From Ottowia flava (GTDB taxonomy: Bacteria > Pseudomonadota > Gammaproteobacteria > Burkholderiales > Burkholderiaceae_C): DNA of 64,000 nt. The stretch spans positions 1 through 64,000 of the forward strand of contig NZ_VRUA01000019.1 in NCBI RefSeq assembly GCF_008017535.1, written 5' to 3'. The notes below the pieces were generated by a model. The model ran no database searches, was not told where the DNA came from, and saw nothing but the letters and a program-made list of their open reading frames with translations. Shown in pieces: positions 35,735 through 44,481 of this stretch (position 1 is its first letter; the number at the start of each line of letters is the position of its first letter). A program made the translations under genes and the position numbers.

Positions 35735-35981
35735 GCGGAGAGATGGGGGCGCGAAGCAGGGCAACGGAGAGAAGCTGGCATTAGATCATCGCGCTGCGAC
35801 GCTGAAGGGGCACGGACAGGGGCTGCAAAGGTGCGCTCACTCCATGCCGAGCTGTCGCCCGCGTGGCAGCCAGGGCCGGCCCAAGGTGCGGCGCGAAGGT
35901 ACGATGGCCAAGCCACTGTTCTGGGCGCAGCCAGCGTGCGGGCAGTGGCCAAAATTCAACCACTTTGAGGAGACAGTCCCT

Positions 35982-36368
35982 GTGTTCAGCCACGTCATGA
36001 TCGGCGCCGCCGACCTGGAGCAATCCCGCCAGTTTTACGACGCCGTGCTCGGCACCCTGGGCATCGCGCCCGGTGCGGCCAACAAGCACCGCTATTTCTA
36101 CCGCGGCGGCGGTGGCACGTTTTCGATCAGCACGCCGATCAATGGCGAAGCCGCCACGCACGCCAACGGCGGCACCCTCGGCTTTGCCGCCAGTTCGCCC
36201 GAACAGGCCGACGCTTTCCACGCGGCCGGTTTGGCGCATGGCGGCGTGGCCTGCGAAGACCCGCCGGGCTGGCGCGGCGAGAAGCCGGGGCGCATGTACA
36301 TCGCCTACCTGCGCGATCCGGCGGGCAACAAGATCTGTGCGCTGCACCGCGAGCCCAAGGACGCTTGA
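35982..36368 (+). CDS. VOC-superfamily (glyoxalase-like) protein
   Basis: A 128-residue single-domain vicinal-oxygen-chelate protein with two beta-alpha-beta-beta-beta repeats: FSHVMIGAADLEQSRQFYDAVLGTLG at the start and PGRMYIAYLRDPAGNKICALHR at the end. Potential metal ligands are His in SHVMIG and the final acidic/His positions, but the substrate is not predictable. The start is a GTG with GAGGAG 8-12 bp upstream. The frame is open for about 80 codons before it, without protein-like sequence. The 247 bp up to sbcD show no other feature. Confidence 0.83.
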   Translation: MFSHVMIGAADLEQSRQFYDAVLGTLGIAPGAANKHRYFYRGGGGTFSISTPINGEAATHANGGTLGFAASSPEQADAFHAAGLAHGGVACEDPPGWRGEKPGRMYIAYLRDPAGNKICALHREPKDA

Positions 36369-36401
36369 GGCGGTCCGCCGCGGTCGGTGGCGGTTGACAG
36401 A

Positions 36402-36462
36402 ATGCTATAAAAAGAGAAGCTTGCAGCGCAGGTGGTTGTAGGGCCAGCGCTTGATTTTTCTT
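36402..36462 (-). repeat. Dispersed repeat, copy 11 (reverse)
   Basis: On the minus strand it reads AAATCAAGCGCTGGCCC, then TACAACCACCTGCGCTGC, then AAGCTTCTCTTTTTATAGC. The core is a perfect match to the consensus TACAACCACCTGCGC. Confidence 0.88.
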
Positions 36463-36505
36463 GATTTTTGGTGGCCGGCGTTGTCCTGACGCAGCGGTGT
36501 ACGCA

Positions 36506-36537
36506 CAAAAAAAGCCGACGGCGTGCTGCCGTCGGCT
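36506..36537 (-). terminator. Terminator of the PadR gene
   Basis: AGCCGACGGC pairs with GCCGTCGGCT around a 5-nt loop and is followed on the minus strand by seven Ts. It begins about 50 bp after the regulator stop. Confidence 0.9.
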
Positions 36538-36588
36538 CTTCTGTTGGATCGTCACGCCCGGGCGTTGACGACACGCCGGCGTGGCGGT

Positions 36589-37221
36589 TCAGGCCGCTTC
36601 GATCTGCAGCGCGGCCTGGTCCAGCACCGCGGCAATCGCCTTGACCTGAACGTCGGTCAGCGGCTCGGCCGGCACGCCGGGGCGGCCGTCGAGCTTCAGG
36701 CGCAGCGCGGTTCGGAAGTTCTCCAGCGCGCGGATCAGCGCCGCCGGGCGCTGGTGGCGCTCGTGTCGGCGGCCTTCGGACAGGCGGCCCAGCAGTTGCT
36801 GGAGCGCCGCGTCCTGCTCGGCCAGCGCGGCCTGGCCCTCGGGCGTGATGGCGTACTGCTTGCGCCCACCCGCGGCTTCGGTTGCGGTGATGTGGCCCAT
36901 GTCGACCAGCACGCTGAGCGTGGGGTACATGGTGCCGGGGCTGGGCTGGTAATCGCCGCCAACCAGTTCGCCCACGGCGCGGATCAGGTCGTAGCCGTGG
37001 CTGGGTTGCTGGGCGATCAGGTGCAGCGCCAACAGGCGCAGGCCACCGGCTTCAAACATGCGTTCGCGCCGGCGTGCTTGGTGGTGTTCGGCATGGCGCG
37101 GGCCGTGGCCGGGCCCATGGTGACGCGGCCCGGGACCGCCGCCGCCAAAGTCGTCGCCATGCGCGTGGCGCGGGGCGTGAGGATGGTGGTGGTGCGGATG
37201 GTGATGGTGGTGAGGAGGCAT
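36589..37221 (-). CDS. PadR-family regulator with His-rich N-terminus (YqjI-like)
   Basis: Residues 1-50 are extremely histidine-rich (14 His in the first 21 residues), followed by a PadR winged helix (GLRLLALHLIAQQPSHGYDLIRAVGEL...YQPSPGTMYPTLSVLVDMGHI) and a short C-terminal dimerisation helix. This architecture matches E. coli YqjI, a nickel- and iron-responsive repressor whose target is the ferric reductase yqjH. No yqjH homologue is adjacent here. Metal-responsive autoregulation is inferred, supported by repeated AAAGATRTRT motifs upstream. A good terminator follows. The 210-residue length fits YqjI. Confidence 0.85.
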   Translation of the reverse strand: MPPHHHHHPHHHHPHAPRHAHGDDFGGGGPGPRHHGPGHGPRHAEHHQARRRERMFEAGGLRLLALHLIAQQPSHGYDLIRAVGELVGGDYQPSPGTMYPTLSVLVDMGHITATEAAGGRKQYAITPEGQAALAEQDAALQQLLGRLSEGRRHERHQRPAALIRALENFRTALRLKLDGRPGVPAEPLTDVQVKAIAAVLDQAALQIEAA

Positions 37222-37243
37222 TATTGATTGACCCTGTGTGGTT

Positions 37244-37313
37244 AAAGATGTGTCAAAGATATATCGTAATACAGCTTAGAACAAGAGCCCATGTCGCTGC
37301 TTTACACATCTTT
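37244..37313. promoter_or_regulatory. Candidate PadR operators (three AAAGATRTRT motifs)
   Basis: AAAGATGTGT at 37244-37253 and AAAGATATAT at 37255-37264 lie 11 bp apart, one helical turn. A perfect inverted copy, ACACATCTTT, is at 37304-37313. All lie 23-92 bp upstream of the regulator start. Confidence 0.5.
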
Positions 37314-37594
37314 GCGTTGACGGCGCGACCTTGTGTCGGCGCGGGCGGAACGCTGAGGTGCTGCGCGGCACATGCGCAGGTGACGTCGCGGATGCGCGTG
37401 GCGCTCGCAAGGCGTGAAGGGGGCTGATGCGCGGGGAGCGGAGATCAGCCGCCGGCGTGGCCGATCACGCTATGGCCGCGACGGCACGAATTCAACGAGG
37501 CGGAGAGCAGGCGCGCCGGGGCTGGCAAGCGCGCTGCGCACGAAGGCGCGGGTCGCGTGAAGGAGGCGCTCATCAAAAAAATGGGGCGCCCAAC
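37314..37594. other. Intergenic sequence with no recognisable gene
   Basis: This is part of a 482-bp gap between the PadR start and the trhO stop. Open frames exist on the plus strand but have no protein-like sequence, no ribosome-binding site, and one overlaps trhO. I see nothing else here before the repeat copy at 37595. Confidence 0.6.
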
Positions 37595-37645
37595 GGCTCG
37601 CTGGCCCTACAGCTCATTGCGCGGGCAGCTACTCAATCAATAGCG
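37595..37645 (+). repeat. Dispersed repeat, copy 12 (forward)
   Basis: It reads CGCTGGCCCTACAGCTCATT, then GCGCGGGCAGCTACTC, then AATCAATAG. It sits 58 bp past the trhO stop. Confidence 0.72.
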
Positions 37646-37703
37646 TCAGGTTCGGGCGACCACGCAGGACGTCCTCAGCGCGGCGCGCCGCCTGGGCGGC
37701 GAC

Positions 37704-38504
37704 TCAGCCGGTCAGCTTGCGTGCCAGATCGTGGTCGTCCACGGCGCGGGCGCTGCGCTCGCTGGAGCGCGCGCTCAGGTCGGGCGCCAGGGCTTCGCGG
37801 CCGTCAAACACGAAGCAGTCGCCGTGGTAGTGGGCGCCACCGACTTCCTCGAAGTACTTGAGGATGCCGCCTTCGAGCTGCAGCACGTTGGTCAGGCCCA
37901 GGTCGTGCATGTAGATCGCGGCCTTTTCGCAGCGGATGCCGCCGGTGCAAAAGCTCACCACGGTCTTGCCTTCGAGCTGCGCGCGGTGATCGATCACCGC
38001 CTGTGGAAATTCGGTGAACTTGGTGATGCGCCAGTCGATGGCGTCATCAAAGCTGCCGTAGTCGACCTCAAAGGCGTTGCGCGTGTCGAGCATGACCACG
38101 GGCTTGCCTGCATCGTCATGGCCCTGGTCCAGCCAGCGCTTGAGCGTGGGCGCGTTCACCGCCGGTGCGCGGCCCGCAGCGGGGCGGATGGCCGGGTGGT
38201 TCATGCGGATGATCTCGCGCTTGAGCTTGACCAAGAGGCGCCGGAAGGGCTGACGAGCAGACCAGCTTTCCTTGGGCGCCAGGGCGGCAAAGCGTGGGTC
38301 GGCGCGCAGTTCTTCGACGAAGGCGCGCACGTTGTCAGGCGTGCCGGCCAGGAACATATTGATGCCTTCTTCGGCCAGCAGCACGGAGCCCATCAGCGCC
38401 CGCGCTTCGGCGGCGGCGAAAAGTTGCTCGCGCAGCGTCTCGCGGTCGGTCAACGGCACGAACAGGTAAGCGGAAATGTTGAGGACGGGCAGATTGGGGT
38501 TCAC
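37704..38504 (-). CDS. trhO: tRNA uridine(34) hydroxylase, rhodanese domain (TrhO/YceA)
   Basis: The enzyme makes 5-hydroxyuridine at the tRNA wobble position without prephenate. An N-terminal acylphosphatase-like domain ([21 protein letters not shown] ... [13 protein letters not shown]) precedes a rhodanese domain with the loop [12 protein letters not shown] (Cys186 and Cys192). The GTG at 38504 is preferred because homologues begin here ([14 protein letters not shown]). It lies only 9 bp behind a TACAAT box, so it may be leaderless. A second GTG at 38555, with GGAAG 7 bp upstream, would add 17 residues. It is the downstream partner of the GNAT gene. Confidence 0.88.
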   Translation of the reverse strand: MNPNLPVLNISAYLFVPLTDRETLREQLFAAAEARALMGSVLLAEEGINMFLAGTPDNVRAFVEELRADPRFAALAPKESWSARQPFRRLLVKLKREIIRMNHPAIRPAAGRAPAVNAPTLKRWLDQGHDDAGKPVVMLDTRNAFEVDYGSFDDAIDWRITKFTEFPQAVIDHRAQLEGKTVVSFCTGGIRCEKAAIYMHDLGLTNVLQLEGGILKYFEEVGGAHYHGDCFVFDGREALAPDLSARSSERSARAVDDHDLARKLTG

Positions 38505-38586
38505 CCCCCGATTGTAAAAAGCGCGCGTCGGGCTTACGAAACGATGCGTTGCCACGCTCAGACTTCCGTGCCGCAGTCGCGCCGGT

Positions 38587-39072
38587 TCAAGCCGCTTGGG
38601 CCAACTTCAGCAGCGCGTCGCCGCTCAGGCGGTAGCGCACCCATTCGCCCTGCGGCAGGGCGCCCAGGCTTTCGTAGAAGTCGATGGCGGGGCGGTTCCA
38701 GTCCAGCACGCTCCACTCGAAGCGGCCGCAATCCTGGTCGACGGCGATGCGCGCCAGGTGCTGCAACAGCGCCTTGCCCGCACCGCTGCCGCGCGCGGCG
38801 GGGTCGACATACAGGTCTTCCAGGTACAGGCCGTTGCGCCCCTGCCAGGTGGAGTAGTTGAAGAAGTACACGGCAAAGCCGATGGCCGCGCCGGCGCGTT
38901 CGCAGACCAAGGCATGGGCGCTGGCGCCAGCGTCGAAGAGCGTGCGCTGCAGATGACCGGGCGTGGCCTGGGCCTGGTCCACGGCGTTCTCGTAAATCGC
39001 CAGGTCGCGGATGAAGCCCAAGAGAGTCGGGATGTCGGCGGGCGTGGCAGGGCGGATGGTAAGGTCGGGCAT
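38587..39072 (-). CDS. GNAT-family N-acetyltransferase
   Basis: The 161-residue protein shows the acetyl-CoA loop [27 protein letters not shown] (the R/QxxGxG/A pattern) and the late [21 protein letters not shown] block. These, plus the [19 protein letters not shown] stretch, point to the diamine (spermidine/thialysine) acetyltransferase subgroup, but substrate choice is uncertain. The ATG at [14 protein letters not shown] was chosen because the GNAT fold begins with it. Confidence 0.88.
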   Translation of the reverse strand: MPDLTIRPATPADIPTLLGFIRDLAIYENAVDQAQATPGHLQRTLFDAGASAHALVCERAGAAIGFAVYFFNYSTWQGRNGLYLEDLYVDPAARGSGAGKALLQHLARIAVDQDCGRFEWSVLDWNRPAIDFYESLGALPQGEWVRYRLSGDALLKLAQAA

Positions 39073-39159
39073 GGGCGAATTGTGGGCGAGGGCGCCCGGG
39101 TTGGGCTGCGGCACGCGACTGCGCAAGTGTTCGACGCCATGCCCTATCGGTCAATATTT

Positions 39160-39221
39160 GAATCAAATCGACCTCTGGCCCTACAACCAATTGCGCGAGC
39201 AGCTATCAAAAAAATAGTTGT
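39160..39221 (+). repeat. Dispersed repeat, copy 13 (forward, near-consensus)
   Basis: It reads ATCAAATCGACCTCTGGCCC, then TACAACCAATTGCGCGAG, then CAGCTATCAAAAAAATAG. It is a useful reference copy, with the terminal CTAT...ATAG dyad intact. Confidence 0.92.
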
Positions 39222-39239
39222 GGTGAGTCCGTGCTAGGC

Positions 39240-39266
39240 GCAAAAAACCCGCCTTGTGGGCGGGTT
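39240..39266 (-). terminator. Terminator of the sdh-gltA operon
   Basis: AACCCGCC pairs with GGCGGGTT around a 5-nt loop, and six Ts follow on the minus strand. It begins 34 bp after the gltA stop. Confidence 0.92.
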
Positions 39267-39300
39267 CGGTGCGGGCTGCGCCCTGCAATGAGGGCGCGGA

Positions 39301-40596
39301 TCAGGGCACGTCGCGGCGCGGCGAACCGACGTACAGCTGGCGCGGGCGGCCGATCTTGTACTCGGGGTCGGCGATCATTTCGTTCAACTGAGCGATCCAG
39401 CCGACCGTGCGGGCCAGGGCGAAGATGCCGGTGAACAGGTTGACCGGGATGCCGATGGCGCGCTGCACGATGCCGGAGTAGAAGTCGACGTTCGGGTACA
39501 GCTTGCGCGACACGAAGTACTCGTCTTCCAGGGCGATCTTTTCCAGCGCCTTGGCCAGCGCGAACAGTGGGTCTTTTTCCAGGCCCATGGCGGCCAGCAC
39601 TTCGTTGCAGGTTTCCTGCATCAGCTTGGCGCGCGGGTCGTAGTTCTTGTAGACGCGGTGGCCAAAGCCCATCAGCTTGACGCCGCTGTTCTTGTCCTTG
39701 ACCTGCTTGATGAACTCGCCGATCTTCTCGACACCGCCTTGTTTCTGGATGTCGTAGAGCATGTTCAGCGCCGCCTCGTTGGCGCCGCCGTGGGCCGGGC
39801 CCCACAGGCAGGCCACGCCGGCCGCGATGGCGGCAAACGGGTTGGTGCCCGACGAGCCGCACAGGCGCACGGTGGAGGTGGAGGCGTTCTGCTCGTGGTC
39901 GGCGTGCAGGATGAAGATGCGGTCCATCGCTTTTTCGATGACCGGGTTGACCTTGTAGTCTTCGCATGGCGTGCCGAACATCATGCGCAGGAAGTTGCCG
40001 GCGTAGCTCAGGTTGTTCTGCGGGTACATGTACGGCTCGCCCTTGCCGTACTTGTAGGCCATGGCGACCAGCGTGGGCATCTTGGCGATCAGGCGGATGG
40101 CCGAGATCTCGCGGTGCTCCGGGTTGTTGATGTCGGTGCTGTCGTGGTAGAAGGCCGACAGGCCGCCGACCAGACCCGTCAGCACGGCCATTGGGTGCGC
40201 GTCGCGGCGGAAGCCACGCAGGAAGAACTGCATCTGCTCGTTGACCATGGTGTGCTTGGTCACGCGGTCTTCGAAGTCGGCCTTCTGCGCGGCGTTGGGC
40301 AGCTCGCCGTTCAGAAGCAGGTAGCAGGTGTCCATGTAGTTGCACTTCTGGGCCAACTGCTCGATGGGGTAGCCGCGGTACAGCAGTTCGCCCTTGTCAC
40401 CGTCGATGTAGGTGATGGCCGATTGGCACGCCGCCGTGGACATGAAGCCCGGGTCGTACGTGAACATGCCGGTTTGCGCGTACAGCTTGCGGATGTCGAT
40501 GACGTCGGGACCGATGGTGCCCTGGTACACCGGCAGCTCCACCGCGGGGCTGCCGTTGGAGAAGGACAGGGTCGATTTGTTGTCGGCGAGTTTCAT
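39301..40596 (-). CDS. gltA: Citrate synthase
   Basis: The type II (hexameric, Gram-negative) citrate synthase condenses acetyl-CoA with oxaloacetate at the entry of the TCA cycle. The 431-residue length fits. Catalytic residues lie in [26 protein letters not shown] and NVDFYSGIV. It is the last gene of the sdhCDAB-sdhE-gltA run, 42 bp after sdhE, and has a strong terminator. Confidence 0.97.
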   Translation of the reverse strand: MKLADNKSTLSFSNGSPAVELPVYQGTIGPDVIDIRKLYAQTGMFTYDPGFMSTAACQSAITYIDGDKGELLYRGYPIEQLAQKCNYMDTCYLLLNGELPNAAQKADFEDRVTKHTMVNEQMQFFLRGFRRDAHPMAVLTGLVGGLSAFYHDSTDINNPEHREISAIRLIAKMPTLVAMAYKYGKGEPYMYPQNNLSYAGNFLRMMFGTPCEDYKVNPVIEKAMDRIFILHADHEQNASTSTVRLCGSSGTNPFAAIAAGVACLWGPAHGGANEAALNMLYDIQKQGGVEKIGEFIKQVKDKNSGVKLMGFGHRVYKNYDPRAKLMQETCNEVLAAMGLEKDPLFALAKALEKIALEDEYFVSRKLYPNVDFYSGIVQRAIGIPVNLFTGIFALARTVGWIAQLNEMIADPEYKIGRPRQLYVGSPRRDVP

Positions 40597-40638
40597 GTCG
40601 TCTGGATTCCTTACAGGTTGGTGGGCGGAGGTGCTGCC

Positions 40639-40920
40639 TCAGGGTGCTGTGCGAGGCGTGACTCGCAGCAGGACCAGCAGTTCGCGCACATCCGGCGTGT
40701 CGAGATCGTCGACGGGTTCTTTTCGTCTCAGAAAGAGGTCGAGCAGATCGTTGTCGGACAGATCCATCAGCAGGCCCAGCGCATGGGCGCGCGCGGGCGT
40801 GATTTCGTGTTCATGGCGCTCGAAGAAGCGCTCGATGAACAAATCGTTTTCAAGCATGCCGCGCCGACAGCGCCAGCGCAGCTTGGCAATAGCTCGTTCG
40901 TCCAGGGCAGCGTCGGTCAT
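40639..40920 (-). CDS. sdhE: Succinate dehydrogenase FAD assembly factor (SdhE)
   Basis: This 93-residue protein helps attach FAD to SdhA. The family motif RRGMLENDLFIERFFERH, close to the RGxxE signature, is present. It sits 24 bp after sdhB and 42 bp before gltA, in the usual betaproteobacterial order. Confidence 0.94.
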   Translation of the reverse strand: MTDAALDERAIAKLRWRCRRGMLENDLFIERFFERHEHEITPARAHALGLLMDLSDNDLLDLFLRRKEPVDDLDTPDVRELLVLLRVTPRTAP

Positions 40921-40944
40921 GCGCTGTAGATCAGAGCTGGCCGA

Positions 40945-41649
40945 TCAGACCGCGCGGCGGACCATCAATTCCTTGATCTTGCCGATCGCTCGGGTGGGGT
41001 TCAGGTGCTTGGGGCACACGTCCACGCAGTTCATGATGGAGTGGCAACGGAACAGCCGGTACGGGTCTTCCAGGTTGTCCAGACGCTCGCCGGTGGCGGT
41101 GTCGCGGCTGTCGGCAATGAAACGGTAGGCCTGCAGCAGGCCGGCAGGACCGACAAACTTGTCGGGGTTCCACCAGAAGCTGGGGCAGCTGGTCGAGCAG
41201 CTGGCGCACAGAATGCACTCGTACAGGCCGTTGAGCTCTTCGCGCTCCTCGGGCGACTGCAGGCGCTCTTTCTCGGGCACGGGCGTGTCGTTGATGAGGT
41301 AAGGCTTGATCGAGTTGTACTGCTTGAAGAACTGCGTCATGTCCACGATCAAATCGCGGATCACCGGCAGGCCAGGCAGCGGGCGCAGCACGATCGGGTC
41401 CTTCAGCGTGCGCAGGTTGGTCAAGCAGGCTAGGCCGTTCTTGCCATTGATGTTCATGGCGTCGGAGCCGCACACGCCTTCGCGGCAGGAGCGGCGGTAG
41501 GACAGGGTAGGGTCCTTTTCCTTGAGCTTGATCAGCGCGTCGAGCAGCATGCGCTCGTTGCCTTCCAGCTCGACTTCCACCGTCTCCATGTACGGCTTGG
41601 CATCCTTGTCCGGGTCGTAGCGGTAGATCTTGAAGGTACGTTTTTGCAT
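40945..41649 (-). CDS. sdhB: Succinate dehydrogenase iron-sulfur subunit
   Basis: The 234-residue subunit carries the three Fe-S cluster motifs: the 2Fe-2S site (SCREGVCGSDAMNINGKNG then LAC), the 4Fe-4S site CILCASCSTSCP, and the 3Fe-4S site with CHSIMNCVDVCPKHLNP. It relays electrons from FAD in SdhA to ubiquinone at the membrane. It starts 29 bp after sdhA. Confidence 0.97.
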   Translation of the reverse strand: MQKRTFKIYRYDPDKDAKPYMETVEVELEGNERMLLDALIKLKEKDPTLSYRRSCREGVCGSDAMNINGKNGLACLTNLRTLKDPIVLRPLPGLPVIRDLIVDMTQFFKQYNSIKPYLINDTPVPEKERLQSPEEREELNGLYECILCASCSTSCPSFWWNPDKFVGPAGLLQAYRFIADSRDTATGERLDNLEDPYRLFRCHSIMNCVDVCPKHLNPTRAIGKIKELMVRRAV

Positions 41650-41678
41650 CGTGGATTTCCTTGGAACCGGGCCGGGGC

Positions 41679-43484
41679 TTAGAACGTGCGGACCTTGGGT
41701 GGCACCGTGTCCACCGTCAGGGGCTGGGTGCGCACCGGCTTGTAGCCGAGCTGGTTACCTTCCGAAAGCCACAGGGTGTGCTTCATCCATTCGGCGTCGT
41801 TGCGGCCGAGTGGCGCGACCGGGTCGTCGGCCGGGCGCTCGTAGTCGAGCACGGTATGTGCACCACGGCACTCGTGGCGGGCAGCGGCCGAGGTCATGGT
41901 GGCCTGGGCGACTTCGATCAGGTTTTCGACTTCCAGCGCTTCCTGGCGCGCCATGTTGAACACGCGCGAATGGTCCTTCAGGCCCAGGCCCTTGACGCGT
42001 TCACGCAGTTCTGCGACCTTGACGACGCCTTCGTCCATGCTGGCCTGCGTGCGAAACACGCCAGCGTGCTGTTGCATCGTGTTGCGGATGTCGTTGGCGA
42101 TGTGCTGCGCGTATTCGCCGTCGCTGGCGGATTCGAGGCGATTGAGGCGTTCGAGCGAATAGTCGGCCGCAGTGGCGGGCAGGGGCTTGAATGCACCGTT
42201 GCTGTGGTTGGCAATGATGTGGTTGCCGGCGGCTTTGCCGAACACCAGCAGGTCGAGCAGCGAGTTGGTGCCCAGGCGGTTGGCGCCGTGCACGCTGACG
42301 CAGGAGCATTCGCCCACCGCGTACAGGCCGCGCACCGGCACGTTCGGATCGTCGCCCATCGGGACGACCACTTGACCGTTGATGTTGGTCGGGATGCCGC
42401 CCATCTGGTAGTGGATGGTGGGAACCACCGGGATCGGTTCCTTGGTGATGTCGACGTTGGCGAAGTTGTGGCCAATTTCTTCCACCGACGGCAGGCGCTT
42501 GTGGATGGTGTCGGCGCCCAGGTGGGTCATGTCCAGCAGGATGTAATCCTTGTTGGGACCGCAGCCACGGCCTTCCTTGATCTCCTGGTCCATAGAGCGG
42601 GACACGAAGTCGCGCGGGGCCAAGTCCTTCAGCGTGGGCGCATAGCGCTCCATGAAGCGCTCGCCTTCGCTGTTGCGCAAGATGGCGCCTTCGCCTCGGC
42701 AGCCTTCGGTCAGCAGCACGCCGGCACCGGCCACGCCGGTGGGGTGGAACTGCCAGAACTCCATGTCCTGCAACGGCACGCCCGCACGCGCGGCCATACC
42801 CAGGCCGTCACCTGTGTTGATGAAGGCGTTGGTGGAGGCCTGGAAGATGCGACCGGCACCGCCGGTGGCCAGCATCACCGTCTTGGCGTGCAGGATGTAG
42901 AAGTCACCCGTTTCCATCTCGATGGCGGTCACTCCCACGACGTCGCCGTCGGCGTCGCGAATCAGGTCAAGCGCCATCCATTCCACGAAGAACGTGGTGT
43001 GGGCCGCCACGTTCTGCTGGTAGAGCGTGTGCAGCATGGCGTGGCCGGTGCGGTCGGCCGCGGCGCAGGCGCGCTGCACCGGCTTTTCGCCGTAGTTGGC
43101 CGTGTGGCCACCGAACGGGCGCTGGTAGATCGTGCCGTCCGGGTTGCGGTCGAAAGGCATGCCGAAGTGCTCAAGCTCGTACACCACCTTGGGCGCTTCC
43201 TGGCACATGAACTCGATGGCGTCCTGGTCGCCCAGCCAATCGGAGCCCTTGATGGTGTCGTAGAAGTGGTAGTGCCAGTTGTCTTCGCTCATGTTGCCGA
43301 GCGAGGCGCCGACGCCACCCTGCGCTGCCACGGTGTGCGAGCGGGTGGGGAAGACTTTGGACAGCACGGCGACGTTCAGGCCGGCGCGCGCGAGCTGCAG
43401 TGAGGCGCGCATGCCGGAGCCGCCAGCGCCGACGATGACCACGTCGAATTTGCGGACGTTGACTTGATCTTTGGTGTAACTCAT
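41679..43484 (-). CDS. sdhA: Succinate dehydrogenase flavoprotein subunit
   Basis: The 601-residue catalytic subunit oxidises succinate to fumarate. The FAD fold opens with VVIVGAGGSGMRASLQLA, and His50 in TRSHTVAAQGG is the expected covalent FAD attachment site. Substrate-binding residues lie in HPTGVAGAG and further on in the GAPxxR-like RDFVSRSMDQEIKEG and RLGTNSLLDLLVFG blocks. It is the third gene of the operon, 44 bp after sdhD. Confidence 0.97.
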   Translation of the reverse strand: MSYTKDQVNVRKFDVVIVGAGGSGMRASLQLARAGLNVAVLSKVFPTRSHTVAAQGGVGASLGNMSEDNWHYHFYDTIKGSDWLGDQDAIEFMCQEAPKVVYELEHFGMPFDRNPDGTIYQRPFGGHTANYGEKPVQRACAAADRTGHAMLHTLYQQNVAAHTTFFVEWMALDLIRDADGDVVGVTAIEMETGDFYILHAKTVMLATGGAGRIFQASTNAFINTGDGLGMAARAGVPLQDMEFWQFHPTGVAGAGVLLTEGCRGEGAILRNSEGERFMERYAPTLKDLAPRDFVSRSMDQEIKEGRGCGPNKDYILLDMTHLGADTIHKRLPSVEEIGHNFANVDITKEPIPVVPTIHYQMGGIPTNINGQVVVPMGDDPNVPVRGLYAVGECSCVSVHGANRLGTNSLLDLLVFGKAAGNHIIANHSNGAFKPLPATAADYSLERLNRLESASDGEYAQHIANDIRNTMQQHAGVFRTQASMDEGVVKVAELRERVKGLGLKDHSRVFNMARQEALEVENLIEVAQATMTSAAARHECRGAHTVLDYERPADDPVAPLGRNDAEWMKHTLWLSEGNQLGYKPVRTQPLTVDTVPPKVRTF

Positions 43485-43528
43485 GGTCGTGGTTCAGTCG
43501 TTCTTGTCTTGAATCGGCGCAGCGGGGA

Positions 43529-43894
43529 TCACAGGCGCCACACGATCTGGAAAGCCCAGCCCGCGCAACCGATCAGCCACACCAGGGTAAGGGCCTGCAG
43601 CGTCATCCGCACGCCCACCGATTTCACGTAGTCCATCCATACGTTCCGCATGCCGACCCATGCGTGCCAGACCAGTGCGACGATGACGGAGAAGGTGAGC
43701 ACGCGCATCCACTGCGACGCGAAGATGCCGGCCCATTTGTCGTAGCCCATCGGGCCGTGCGAGAACAGGACCTGGGCGAGCACCACGACGGTGAAGATCG
43801 CCATCAGGCCGCCGGTAAAACGCTGGACGAGCCAGTCGGCCAAACCGTAATGCGCGCCGACGACCGTGCGCTTGGAGCCGTAGTTGACAGCCAT
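43529..43894 (-). CDS. sdhD: Succinate dehydrogenase membrane anchor subunit
   Basis: A 121-residue membrane protein with three transmembrane segments (around residues 30-48, 58-80 and 95-118) that holds the complex in the inner membrane and helps form the quinone site. The central HAWVGMRNVWMDYV is the typical helix II histidine region that can ligate haem b. It lies between sdhC and sdhA. Confidence 0.93.
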   Translation of the reverse strand: MAVNYGSKRTVVGAHYGLADWLVQRFTGGLMAIFTVVVLAQVLFSHGPMGYDKWAGIFASQWMRVLTFSVIVALVWHAWVGMRNVWMDYVKSVGVRMTLQALTLVWLIGCAGWAFQIVWRL

Positions 43895-43917
43895 GGTGGT
43901 TTCCTTCTTCCTCTGAA

Positions 43918-44349
43918 TCAGTACAGGCCAAACAACTTGGCGCCCAGAACCACCGTCAGCAGGATGCTCAGCACCAGCGTGACCGCGGCCGACTGGCGGC
44001 CGAATGCTTTGGTGGTCTTGTGCGACACGTCCATGTAGATGTGGCGCAGGCCTGCGATGAAGTGGTGAAGGTAGGCCCAGATGAGCGCCAGCACCACCAG
44101 CTTGATGAACCAGCCCGGCAGACCGATCAGGCCGTTGGTAAAGGCAGAGATGAATTGCCCGAACGAGATTTCTGACGACACCGATTTATCAAACAGCCAG
44201 AGCACGAAAGGCAGCAGCAGAAACATCAGGACACCGCTGAAGCGGTGCGCACCCGACACCAGAGCCGCCAACGGCCACCGGTAATGGGGCAGATCGCTTA
44301 AGGCGTTGATGTTCCGGTACTCTGGACGGGGTTTGGCGACTTCTCTCAT
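43918..44349 (-). CDS. sdhC: Succinate dehydrogenase cytochrome b556 subunit
   Basis: The 143-residue three-helix subunit shows the family signature SGAHRFSGVLMF (HRxSG) and the haem-ligand region HHFIAGLRHIYMD. Together with SdhD it binds haem b and ubiquinone. It is the first structural gene of the sdh run. The 132 bp between it and gntR probably contain its promoter, but I could not identify convincing -35 and -10 boxes. Confidence 0.95.
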   Translation of the reverse strand: MREVAKPRPEYRNINALSDLPHYRWPLAALVSGAHRFSGVLMFLLLPFVLWLFDKSVSSEISFGQFISAFTNGLIGLPGWFIKLVVLALIWAYLHHFIAGLRHIYMDVSHKTTKAFGRQSAAVTLVLSILLTVVLGAKLFGLY

Positions 44350-44481
44350 GGGCAGACTCTCGTGGAAGAATTGGCGATGTTGTTGTGATCGGCGGACAAA
44401 CCGTTAAATTCTATTGCAATGCAGCAAGGCCGCTGTCGCGAGGCTGACGAAAGGCCTCATTGGCGCGCACAAAAACCGACC

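Noticed and set aside
37140-37215. Tandem CAC/CAT-like simple sequence
   Set aside because: It is the histidine-rich coding start of the PadR gene rather than a separate repeat.
37427-37861. Plus-strand open frame in the gap upstream of trhO
   Set aside because: It overlaps the trhO 3' end and a repeat copy, has biased Arg/Gly content, and no ribosome-binding site.
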